Source: Bremia lactucae
Taxonomy: Eukaryota; Oomycota; Peronosporomycetes; Peronosporales; Peronosporaceae
NCBI RefSeq assembly: GCF_004359215.1
Contig: NC_090610.1
Coordinates: forward strand, 9,881,854-9,891,873
Reading direction: 5' to 3'
DNA length: 10,020 nt
Shown: positions 1-6,480 of the stretch, piece after piece
Position numbering within the stretch: the first letter of the stretch is position 1
Layout of the letters: each line of letters begins with the position of its first letter
Position numbers and translations under genes: made by a program
Notes under the pieces: generated by a model
The model's database searches: none
What the model was told of the DNA's origin: nothing
Seen by the model: only the letters and a program-made list of their open reading frames with translations

Positions 1-223
1 CCGGCGAATTAACGCGGCGCGTGCGCTTAGTGCGAGGTTGTGTGGGCGTCTTCGCAGACGACCCACCAACGTGGCCCCTTTTAGGTGGCATCTTGGGCGC
101 CGTGTATAGAAACACGTGCGCGAGAGTGATCGAGTGAACTAGCGGCGCGTAAAGCTGCTCGCAGTTCCTCTCTCTACTCTGTCGAATTTAAAAATGTAAA
201 TTCGTTCTTAAAGAGGGGGATGG
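1..223 (+). mobile_element. 3' end of an upstream LTR retrotransposon internal region
   Basis: This stretch runs directly into LTR A and ends in a purine-rich tract, which is how the internal region of an LTR retrotransposon meets its 3' LTR. One frame is open from base 2 to a TAG at 107-109 and gives a short arginine-rich peptide. That could be the tail of a pol polyprotein, but I cannot recognise it. The rest looks like 3' untranslated sequence. It contains a strong stem-loop at 42-66: GTGGGCGTCT pairs with AGACG and CCCAC around a TCGC loop, with one bulged A. The identity as element 3' end rests mainly on position and the purine tract. Confidence 0.5.
210..220 (+). other. Polypurine tract (PPT), primer for plus-strand DNA synthesis
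   Basis: Eleven purines in a row (AAAGAGGGGGA) lie three bases before the TGTAACGGGC start of LTR A. In LTR retrotransposons the RNase H-resistant PPT lies just upstream of the 3' LTR and primes plus-strand synthesis. The position marks LTR A as a 3' LTR belonging to an element that extends off the left edge. Confidence 0.6.
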
Positions 224-258
224 TGTAACGGGCTAGAGTTGCCCTAATGTTACACAGT

Positions 259-553
259 CCCCATTAAGTACATTTGGTACTTAAGGGGATGGTCAATTAC
301 TAAATAATAGTAATTAGACCCAACACTCGGGTGTGGTGCACATTTGTGACCAACCCTTGTGGATGTGATGCACATGGGTGCATTCACATTAGGAGGGATG
401 ACGCCCAGCGTCATCCATGATGACGGCTAGCGTCATCAGTTACGCGAGGTATCTATAAAGATACGCTCGCAATACATATTAAATGATATCTATAGAGATA
501 TCATTTTAATTGATAAAAATAGGTATTTGTACTTAATTATATTAAATACAAAT
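259..553. repeat. Run of six hairpins plus a weaker seventh in the LTR A upstream half
   Basis: Consecutive inverted repeats almost fill this interval. 259-288 is a 12-bp stem with one bulge. 363-389 is an 11-bp stem with one bulge. 396-416 is 9 bp perfect with a CCA loop. 418-438 is 8 bp perfect. 444-470 pairs GCGAGGTATCT with AGATAC and CTCGC, 11 bp with one bulged G. 481-506 is 11 bp perfect with an ATAG loop. 525-553 is 7+4 bp around a one-by-one mismatch. The 363-389 and 396-416 stems recur in LTR B at 1184-1210 and 1217-1237. They could fold in RNA or extrude as cruciforms; their function is unknown. Confidence 0.75.
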
Positions 554-613
554 CAGTCTGAAATTTAATACCTACTTGGTAAGTGCGCACAGGGAGACGG
601 ATTACCGCTCCCG

Positions 614-621
614 TGACGTCA
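614..621. promoter_or_regulatory. CRE-like palindrome TGACGTCA in LTR A
   Basis: TGACGTCA is the full palindromic site bound by CREB/ATF-type bZIP factors. The flanking bases CCGTGACGTCACTT are also shared with LTR B at 1415-1422, although surrounding sequence has diverged. A conserved transcription factor site inside an LTR would fit a role in element transcription. No binding evidence is available from sequence alone. Confidence 0.45.
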
Positions 622-776
622 CTTTACCAGAGTTCTTAGTGTGTTGGGTGAGGTCGCTTGCGCGCCCACCACAACTCCCTCACTGCACGCAAGAGAAGCA
701 GGTGCAAACCGCTTCCTCGCTGTGCTAGGGTGTGTGCTAAGTAGAGCGTGGCCGCATTACGACGTGCCCGCTTACA

Positions 777-1062
777 CTTACACTTATTACAGTGAAAGTG
801 GGTGCCTCGAAGCTTCACGTACACAAGAGCACAGAGGAAGGTTTATATGAGGACTTAGCTATAAGGGTCTAGACTAAGGCTTTGAAATAGAGAAAAGGAA
901 AACTGTATTAAAATATTAATTTTGCAACGCAACAATCTTCTATCTACTACTGAACTTATTACATTAATAACTAATTAAGCGTGGGGCCTCCTTGCGCACC
1001 GCACAATCGTGTCTTATAACGATTGGTGGGGTTGATTTAGACTTAAATCAACCTATTATTTG
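777..1062 (+). repeat. Inter-LTR segment: 3' part of LTR A or flanking DNA
   Basis: No protein gene is visible in these 286 bases. They start where LTR A/B homology stops and end one base before LTR B. Two clean hairpins lie near the right edge: 1004-1025 (CAATCGT with ACGATTG, 7 bp) and 1031-1052 (GTTGATTTA with TAAATCAAC, 9 bp, GACT loop). The segment could be the R/U5 part of a longer LTR A, with LTR B carrying a matching deletion, or genomic DNA between two insertions. LTR B goes straight from the point of divergence into a primer-binding site, which fits either reading. Confidence 0.4.
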
Positions 1063-1574
1063 TGTAACGGGCTAAAGTTGCCCTATTTCACACAAAATAC
1101 ACTTTGTGTACTTAAGGGGATGGTCAATACTTAAGTGAAGTAATTAGACCCACTACTTCACATTGTGACCCACCCTTGTGTAAATGTGATGCACATAGGT
1201 GCATTCACATTGGATAAGATGACGCCTAGCGTCATCTAAGATACGAGACGCATTTAAAATAATACGCTCGCAATACATCTCAGTTCATATCTACGGAGAT
1301 GTCATTCATGATTAGTTAAAACAGATTTTATATTTATTACGATAAAATATTAATCAGTCTGAAAACTACTTCCTAGTTCGTAAGTGCGCACGTGGAGCTG
1401 GATTACCGCTTCCGTGACGTCACTTGTACTGAGGTACATAGTTCGTTTGGTAGGTAGCTTAGGCGCCCACCAACTACCTCACTGCACGTGAGAGAAGACG
1501 GTCAAACCGCTTTCTCGCTGTACTAGGGTGTGTGCTGAAGTAGAGCGTGGCCGCAATCGACGTGCCCGCCTACA
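1063..1574 (+). repeat. LTR B (5' LTR of the broken Gypsy element)
   Basis: This begins TGTAACGGGC and ends CCTACA, again TG...CA. It is followed after two bases by a primer-binding-site match, which makes it a 5' LTR. It aligns along its length with LTR A and keeps two of the LTR hairpins (1184-1210 and 1217-1237) and the TGACGTCA site. The stem at 1217-1237 carries A-T at its base where LTR A has G-C, a change that keeps the pairing. The second GATGACG stem, the 444-470 stem and the perfect 481-506 stem of LTR A are lost or degraded here. Confidence 0.75.
1415..1422. promoter_or_regulatory. CRE-like palindrome TGACGTCA in LTR B
   Basis: Exact copy of the 8-bp palindrome at the equivalent place of LTR A, again in CCGTGACGTCACTT context. 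Retention in two diverged LTRs suggests it was part of the ancestral LTR promoter region. Confidence 0.45.
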
Positions 1575-1576
1575 CT

Positions 1577-1588
1577 TGGTAGCACAAG
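1577..1588 (+). other. Primer-binding site, probably for initiator tRNA-Met
   Basis: TGGTAGCACAAG sits two bases after the end of LTR B. The first eight bases are complementary to a tRNA 3' end reading TGCTACCA, the usual ending of eukaryotic initiator tRNA-Met and the commonest primer of Ty3/Gypsy elements. The last four bases match less well. Together with LTR B and the following gag, this sets the element's orientation as plus strand. Confidence 0.6.
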
Positions 1589-1599
1589 AAATTCTTCTC

Positions 1600-2596
1600 A
1601 TGACCCGCATCTCTAATCGTGTACGTGAGGATAAGCCACAATATCGATTGAATCATCATTGGGAGTTGGCTGAGCACATGGCGCACGGACTTGGTGAAAA
1701 AGCCCTAGCCAGGCTCTTGAGTAGTCTTCCTGGGCAACATATTGCTCAGTTGGAGCAGTTTGAGGCATTCGTGCTCGGACAGCGAAGGGTCGCGTCCAAG
1801 CACAGAGTCATGCTGCGGCGGGGTCCTTCATTTAGACCTAGGATGAGCTGAAGCGTGAGCAGACTCGGAGCGAGGCTCTCAACAGGACTTTTGAGAAGGC
1901 CCATTCGGATGGACCCGCCCAAGTTCGATGGTACTGCAGCGCAAACGATTGTCCACTAGCTGTTAGCTGTGGAGCAATGCAGTGTGGCGCAGCTCATCGA
2001 GGACGACAGCCGGATGGTGTCGTACGCTATGTCGCATCTGTGCGGTAAGGTCTCAGAGTGGGCTTACTCGGCGCTTATGGCGGACAGAAAAGCGTTCCCC
2101 TCATGGGCGATCTTTAAGGATAAGATTCGCGCCATGTACCAGCCGCCGAACAACGAGGTGTTGCTTCAGGCGCGATTCTTTGGAGCGCGACAGACGAAGC
2201 GATTTCTGCTAGAGGAACTGCAAGAGGTTCGCTCGCTGTCGGCATCCATTACCGTAGGTCCGATTCCGGAGCACATTAAGGTTCTCACATTTATAAACGG
2301 ACTACGGCATGGCCCATCGCAATAAGTTCTTTTCAGCAAGGTGCTGTCGGACAATGAAAGAGGCAATCCGAATTGCCTTAGTTGAGGAGCAATCCTACAA
2401 CAGTGCCTCGGCGACAGCTCGGTATAAGCCGTCGGCTGAGAGGACAGATGCCACTCCCATGGAGTTAGGCAATGCAGACGTTATCTGCTTCAAATGCGGC
2501 AAGCGCGGCCGTATGATGGCTAGCTGCTATGCCAGGGTCTCTGTTGGGGCGAAGACAATCGGCAAGAGGAATCCCTTCCCAGAAGGGCGATGGTAA
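1600..2596 (+). pseudogene. gag: gag (capsid-nucleocapsid) of Gypsy element, broken
   Basis: Gag would form the virus-like particle in the cytoplasm. The likely start is ATG 1600-1602, just after the primer-binding site. The reading frame changes repeatedly. 1600-1848 is in one frame. 1842-1919 reads in another and gives a charged helical stretch (DELKREQTRSEALNR). The capsid core starts MDPPKFDG at 1909, is cut by TAG 1957-1959 (probably an original Trp), and runs to 2325. 2331-2596 continues in a third frame. The core contains SEWAYSALM and AMYQPPNNEVLLQARFF, typical of the retrotransposon gag domain. The nucleocapsid knuckle at 2486-2527 has the spacing C-x2-C-x4-R-x4-C: Arg (CGT 2510-2512) replaces the zinc-binding His. 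It cannot be translated as one protein. Confidence 0.85.
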
Positions 2597-2670
2597 GAAC
2601 CAGCGTGCGAGACGCATGAATTCTGCATCGACCACTGAGGGGTCGGGAAATCCAGGACCCTGAGGTCTCG

Positions 2671-2867
2671 AAATTTTGGACCTCAACCCTGCTGGTCTAT
2701 AGCGCTCGAGTACGAGGCTATGACAATATGATGACCATCCTTGTGAGTTCGGGTGCATCACAGAATATTGTTAAACTTGCGGCTTTAAAATAGATACCGA
2801 TTATGTTTGAGACGCTTTGCCAGGATGGCAAGCGAGAAGAGGCGACCGTTCGTTTATTAAACGGCGC
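2671..2867 (+). pseudogene. pol: Aspartic protease, 5' part, catalytic Asp lost
   Basis: This reads through ARVRGYDNMMTILVSSGASQ. The family active site is D-[ST]-G-[AS], but here the Asp codon position (2746-2748) is AGT, giving Ser-Ser-Gly-Ala, so the enzyme would be inactive. A TAG at 2791-2793 follows, then IPIMFETLCQDGKREEATV continues in the same frame. The protein sequence stops at 2867, where the inserted tRNA-array segment starts. The last 89 bases (2779-2867) are repeated exactly at 3552-3640, where the protease resumes. A retroelement protease normally cuts the Gag-Pol polyprotein. Confidence 0.75.
2779..2867 (+). repeat. 89-bp direct repeat, left copy
   Basis: Bases 2779-2867 of the protease are identical at every position to 3552-3640, including the internal TAG stop. 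The two copies bracket the 683-bp tRNA-array segment and one N. The length far exceeds the 4-6 bp target duplication made by LTR-retrotransposon integrases. Confidence 0.95.
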
Positions 2868-3303
2868 ATCGGGCCGAGAGTCCACACGTCAATCCTTACT
2901 GATCCTAATCAACATCGTCATTATGCTTCTGTCATCAATATCGGTGGCTCTGGCGAATAAGACCACATTTCTCGGCTCCGAAAATGCAAACATTTTTAAT
3001 GGTCAACTTACTTAAAACGTGCCTCTTGCGTTTCTAACGGCATTTGCAAAATTGTATTTCGACTGAGGTTCAAGAAGTGATGAAGATAGGCTAGCGTCAT
3101 TGTACGTTCCGACCATACCTTAGCAGCCAAGAAAAGCAAGAGCTAATTCCTGGCCCTCTAATGACATCGAATCCATATCAATGCATGACGGTCTTTTTTT
3201 CGATAGAATGCGGTGGTCATAGCAGTAAACAAGCTCCGATCTTCCGAATGGACCATCTTGCGTGGACTGCTTTGTTTGGCTCCACTAGTAGCAGCGCATT
3301 GAA

Positions 3304-3375
3304 AGGTCCTACCGGGATTTGAACCCGGATCGCTGGATTCAGAGTCCAGAGTGCTAACCATTACACCATAAGACC
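3304..3375 (-). tRNA. tRNA-Gln (anticodon CTG), copy 1
   Basis: The minus strand folds into a complete 72-base tRNA. The acceptor stem is GGTCTTA with TAGGACC (one G-T pair), the D stem GTGT/GCAC, the anticodon stem CTGGA/TCCAG with loop CTCTGAA (anticodon CTG), the T stem CCGGG/CCCGG with loop TTCAAAT, and the discriminator is T as is usual for eukaryotic tRNA-Gln. CCA is not encoded. The A box (TGGTGTAATGG) and B box (GGTTCAAATCC) are intact. There is no intron. I see no run of four or more T in the first 150 bases downstream, so termination is unexplained. The gene sits inside the retroelement protease. Confidence 0.93.
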
Positions 3376-3507
3376 ACCCGACTAGTCCAATGCTTTCGGG
3401 TCTCAGAACAACTTTGCAACGACTTTGTAAGCACAGACTTTGTCTCCGTGCTAATGCAAGTGTTCTGCTACCAGCAACATACGAAGGTGGACATTAAATA
3501 GTGTCCA

Positions 3508-3550
3508 CCGGAATTTGCTCTCCGATGGTTGATTCAGAGTCACGAGTGCT
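3508..3550 (-). pseudogene. Decayed tRNA-Gln(CTG)-like relic, truncated
   Basis: The plus-strand sequence follows the T arm, anticodon arm and start of the D arm of the neighbouring tRNA-Gln gene: CCGGAATTTG, then GATTCAGAGTC, then GAGTGCT. It keeps the CTCTGAA anticodon loop, but the stems no longer pair fully. The inserted segment ends inside this relic at 3550. In the array the same relic continues to about 9215. Confidence 0.6.
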
Positions 3551-3551
3551 N
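3551..3551. other. Ambiguous base N at a rearrangement junction
   Basis: This is the only N in the window. It lies exactly between the end of the inserted array segment and the second copy of the 89-bp repeat. It may mark a scaffold join or an unresolved base, and it lowers confidence in the surrounding structure. Confidence 0.95.
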
Positions 3552-3640
3552 GCGGCTTTAAAATAGATACCGATTATGTTTGAGACGCTTTGCCAGGATG
3601 GCAAGCGAGAAGAGGCGACCGTTCGTTTATTAAACGGCGC
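3552..3640 (+). repeat. 89-bp direct repeat, right copy
   Basis: Identical to 2779-2867. From here the protease frame continues without a break into new sequence at 3641, so this copy is the one joined to the rest of the element. Confidence 0.95.
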
Positions 3641-4120
3641 GCTCGTAAAGTCTGAGGGAGTTTAAGTTGAACTCGCCTTCAGCTTTAGTGACTTCTCTTG
3701 TAAGGAGAAGTTCACTGTGTTAGGTACGGAGAGTCCATATGACCACATCTTAGGCATGCCATGGTTGGCATAACACCAACTATGAATAGACTAACGTATG
3801 CGCGCAGTTGCGAACTCTACGCAGGACACCGGCAAGGATGTTCTCCTGTGAGAGCCTATGCAACTGATGTCGTGTTGAACACAGTTGACGGTGCGCTGAC
3901 GGGATGTCAAACGTCACCAATTCCTACCCAGCTCGGAGAGACTGAAGTAGTGAAAAAGACGATGATAAGTGGTCATGCGTCTAATTGTCCTGCACAAAGC
4001 AGAATGCCTGTGGCAGTAGGCGACAAGCTGACAGGAATCATGCATCACAGAACCGGACCGGCACAATGTCTAGAGCCTGGAGCGGTGGAAGCCGTGCGTT
4101 AGCCAGGAAAGTCAAAGGTT
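3552..4120 (+). pseudogene. pol: Aspartic protease 3' part and start of the protease-RT linker
   Basis: Reading from 3552, the protease resumes through NGALVKSEGV and the FSFSDFSCKEKF region. It reaches the family's C-terminal motif ILGMPWL at 3747-3767, which closes the protease fold. Stops at 3564-3566 (TAG) and 3663-3665 (TAA) interrupt it, and more follow after 3767. Beyond that lies a poorly conserved linker. A related linker copy is present in inverted orientation at 6989-7373, starting to match at about 3945. The linker contains two loosely similar copies of a short motif near 3966 and 4030. Confidence 0.7.
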
Positions 4121-4542
4121 GTGGTGACTCAAAAAATGAGTACTCGACAGATTAGGACGATCAAAGGCACGTCTAAACGAAAGACTTCTGGATCAGATCC
4201 TATCAAAGTTAACGGGCCTTCGCACAAGGTGTTCGAGACCGTCAATGACAAAATTGCGGAGGCATCCTTAGTTAAGGTGCTCCGGCAAGTCATTAAATCT
4301 ACCGTGGGGATAGTAAAACTCCTAGAGATGTCGTGGGATATGTTCCTTGCCGATTAAAGGAAGGAAAGATCCTTAAAATAGTCACATCAGTTCCAGAAGA
4401 GAACATGGTGGACTGTTGCTCGTTGTCCAAAGATCCACTAAATAGTCACATCTGTTCCAGAAGAGAACATGGTGGACTGTTGCTCGTCGTCTGCAATGGA
4501 CGAGAGCGTCCTAAAAACGAACAAAAAGAATCGGTTCGCTGA
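4121..4542 (+). pseudogene. pol: Protease-RT linker, with internal 64-bp duplication
   Basis: An open stretch 4121-4357 gives MSTRQIRTIKGTSKRKT and VNDKIAEASLVKVLRQV. It is recognised as element sequence because the same peptide, slightly changed, is encoded in the inverted fragment at 6989-7373 (STRQIRTIKGTSKR is identical). It precedes the RT. From 4365 a 64-bp tandem duplication shifts the frame (64 is not a multiple of three). I assign no catalytic role to this region. Confidence 0.65.
4365..4492 (+). repeat. 64-bp tandem duplication (two units)
   Basis: Units 4365-4428 and 4429-4492 share AAAGATCC, AATAGTCACATC, then GTTCCAGAAGAGAACATGG and TGGACTGTTGCTCGT. A few substitutions separate them. 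The copy number is two, and the duplication puts downstream sequence out of frame. Confidence 0.9.
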
Positions 4543-5214
4543 TCAAGGCTTAAATGCTTTGAGTAATAGTCCGTTCTTTGAGATTCTGAGTAAACATCGC
4601 GATATGTTCTTAGAAGAAGTGCAGAGCCAAATTCCAGCCGATAGGGGCATCGGGCACGAAATTAATTTGAAGCCTCTGGAACAAGGAATGGCCGTTGCCG
4701 AGTGATGAACAAGTCGATTATATCGGCTATTTCTTCGACAAACTAGCAAAGGCGGGTCATGTCCGTGAGAGTAGATCTACTCACTGCAGCCCGACCGACA
4801 TTTTGTGTACAGGTGTATGGCTCGTGGTAAGAACTGAATACGGCGCATATACATGTGCAAACGCCAATCCCGCGTAAATATGTTTTGTTAAATTCCATGG
4901 GAAAGTCAACTATCTTTTCCGAGTGGAATTAAAGGATGGCTACTATCAAGTACTCATGAGAGAATGTGATGTAGCCAAAACGGCAGAAAGCACCACAAGC
5001 GGTATATTTTGGGAGTGGCTTGTGAAGCCCCAAGGTGCGAGAAACGCACCGGCGATATTTAATCGAGCGGTGGCTCACGTGATGCGTCAGCACCCTGCCT
5101 ATGCGCCCCATTTCTTTGACGATATATCTTGTGCATAGTAGGGCAGAGGACGGGCTGAGCGAAATAGAGTCGCACAAGCGTCATTTGGACGCTGTGTTAC
5201 AGACCCTGGAGGAC
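4543..5214 (+). pseudogene. pol: Reverse transcriptase domain 1 (lineage 1), inactive
   Basis: The RT N-terminus reads FFEILSKHRDMFLEEV and GIGHEINLKP, shifts frame near 4686, then gives EWPLPSDEQVDYIGYFFDKL and AGHVRES. A degraded finger region follows (4773-4860), then TPIPRKYVLLNSMGKSTIF and the palm ELKDGYYQVLMRECDVAKT, and PQGARNAPAIFNRAVAHVM. The FFDD catalytic box is at 5112-5123. The first catalytic Asp is replaced by Glu (GAA 4926-4928). After FFDD the frame shifts again and continues VHSRAEDG..ESHKRHLDAVLQTLE to the junction with RT domain 2 near 5212. RT would copy element RNA into cDNA inside the particle. Confidence 0.85.
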
Positions 5215-5985
5215 GTAAGGGAGTCAACCTCCCCTCACAACTCTCCGACCTTCTGTGTGCGAAAGGCTACAGGAGGGTGGCTGATAGCGCACGCATGTGA
5301 TAAACTGAATGCTGCAACGGTACCGGCTCAAACGCCGATACCTAGAAAAGACGTTATCATAGATGGTGTGTCTAAAAGTACGATCTTTTCGTCTATGGAT
5401 CTGATGGATGGGTTCTATCGAATCCTTATGCGTGAACGAGATATCCCGTACACAGCAGTGAGCACTCCCAGTGCGATGCTCTGGGAATGGCTCGAGATGC
5501 CTCAGGGGCTTAGTAACGCCCCTGCAACATTTAACAGATGCGTTACAAATATGTTGAGACCGGTGCCGGAATTCGCACAGAGCTATTTTGACGATGTTAT
5601 CGTCCTTACGGGCCATGGACGGTAAAACGGACGTGGAAGTTCATAGAACTCACGTTTGTCAGGTTCTCACCCTTATGCGAAAGCATAAGTTGTACGCAAA
5701 TCTCAAGAAGTGTATATTCGCTAGAAGCGAAATACCACTTTTTGGGTGCATTGTCGGATAGCACGGCGTGCGACCTGATCCCTAAAAGATCAAGGCAATC
5801 ACCGACTGGCCAGCTTTAGCCGATGTCAAAAGACTTAATAAGTTCCTTGGTTTAGCGGCGTACTTGCACAAGTACTCTCTCAGTTATGCAGAGATGACAA
5901 TTCATCTCTCTCGTCTCTTGAAAAAAGACAAGAAGTAGTTATGAAACGCGGATTGTCAGCATTCGTTCAAAGGTGTCAAGCAAAG
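5215..5985 (+). pseudogene. pol: Reverse transcriptase domain 2 (lineage 2)
   Basis: A second RT starts in the fingers at VRESTSPHNSPTFCVRKATG. It continues through NKLNAAT-like CDKLNAATVPAQTPIPRKDV, palm SMDLMDGFYRILMRERDI, MPQGLSNAPATFNRCV and the catalytic YFDDV box (5584-5595). The first palm Asp is at 5398-5400, so all three catalytic Asp are present. The frame is open from the junction to 5625, then shifts. The thumb/connection follows: HKLYANLKKCIFARSEIPLFG and FLGLAAYLHKYS. It is cut by TAG 5759-5761, TAA 5783-5785, TAG 5936-5938 and TGA 5942-5944. Between domains 1 and 2 the palm sequences differ at many residues, so this is not a recent duplication of one RT. Confidence 0.88.
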
Positions 5986-5989
5986 CTTA

Positions 5990-6480
5990 ATGCAATCGCC
6001 CATCTTGGCGATTGCAGATCAAGACAGACCATTCCATGTGGTCTGTGACGCCAGCGATTTCGCAATCGGCTGCGCGTTAATGCAATACGATACAGACGGC
6101 GCGGAGCGCGTCGTCTGTTTCCAATCGCGTCAGCTACAACCACCTGAATGCAATTACTCAGTGTATGACAAAGAACTCCTTGCCATGAGAAATGCATTGG
6201 CTAAATTAGGGTCTATCTCCTCGGAGATAGACCGCTCATCGTATATACGGACCATGCGTCATTACACACGGCCGAAATTAGTCCACACCTCTCGCAAAGA
6301 ATGGCGAGGTGGCTATCCTTCTTCGCGGAGTATAATTTCTCTGCCGAATACAAACCAGGACGACTTAATGTCGTCGCTGATGCGTTATCACGCCGACCCG
6401 ATTTCGAGCCGGCTGCGCATTCGAACATTGAGAATAATCCCACTGTTGCAACACTCATTTCAAGTGCTCCGTCATCAACC
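5990..6480 (+). pseudogene. pol: RNase H domain of Gypsy pol, one frameshift
   Basis: This directly follows the RT connection and would degrade the RNA strand during reverse transcription. It starts QSPILAIADQDRPFHVV. The first catalytic Asp is in VCDASDFAIG (6047-6049), the Glu in YDKELLAM (6173-6175), and the next Asp in VYTDHASLHTA (6250-6252), so the visible acidic residues are kept. A frame change just before 6211, consistent with loss of one base in a Phe codon, separates the first two from the third. From 6211 the frame is open to 6849 and ends the domain with EYNFSAEYKPGRLNVVADAL, the typical RNase H/integrase boundary. Confidence 0.87.

Larger units (their letters stand above)
224..776 (+). 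repeat. LTR A (3' LTR of the upstream element)
   Basis: The segment begins TGTAACGGGC and ends TTACA, giving the TG...CA ends typical of LTRs. It is recognised by its match to LTR B (1063-1574). The two share ordered blocks across their length, including the start, GTGATGCACAT, GATGACGC..GCGTCATC, CGCTCGCAATACAT, AATCAGTCTGAAA, a TGACGTCA palindrome, and TAGAGCGTGGCCGCA near the end. The two copies differ by many substitutions and indels, so they are not recent twins of a single insertion. A TATAAAG at 454-460 is a possible TATA box. The right end is uncertain: homology with LTR B stops at 779, but LTR A could continue to about 1062 if LTR B is the truncated copy. Confidence 0.7.
2868..3550 (-). 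repeat. tRNA-array segment inserted in the protease
   Basis: This 683-base block matches 8518-9200 of the downstream tRNA array with no length difference and, by eye, about five substitutions (for example T/G at 2921 against 8571). It has the same orientation. It begins at the base just outside the 5' end of a tRNA-Gln(TTG) gene, as judged from the array copies, and ends inside the decayed third tRNA. It carries one tRNA-Gln(CTG) gene. The left junction has two bases (GC) common to both partners; the right junction has the N. Confidence 0.9.

Noticed and set aside
636..850. Small open frames on both strands in LTR A
   Set aside because: Noncoding LTR sequence; nothing comparable is kept in LTR B.
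1528..1599. In-frame upstream extension of gag from a GTG at 1528
   Set aside because: It lies in LTR B and the primer-binding site; ATG 1600 is the sensible start.
3194..3200. Run of seven T as a Pol III terminator
   Set aside because: It is on the plus strand, whereas the adjacent tRNA is transcribed from the minus strand.
3158..3361. Minus-strand open frame with MVSTLDSESSDPGSNPGR, also at 8808-9056 and 9690-9893
   Set aside because: It is the tRNA-Gln(CTG) gene and its 3' flank read as protein; its repetition follows the array, not selection for coding.
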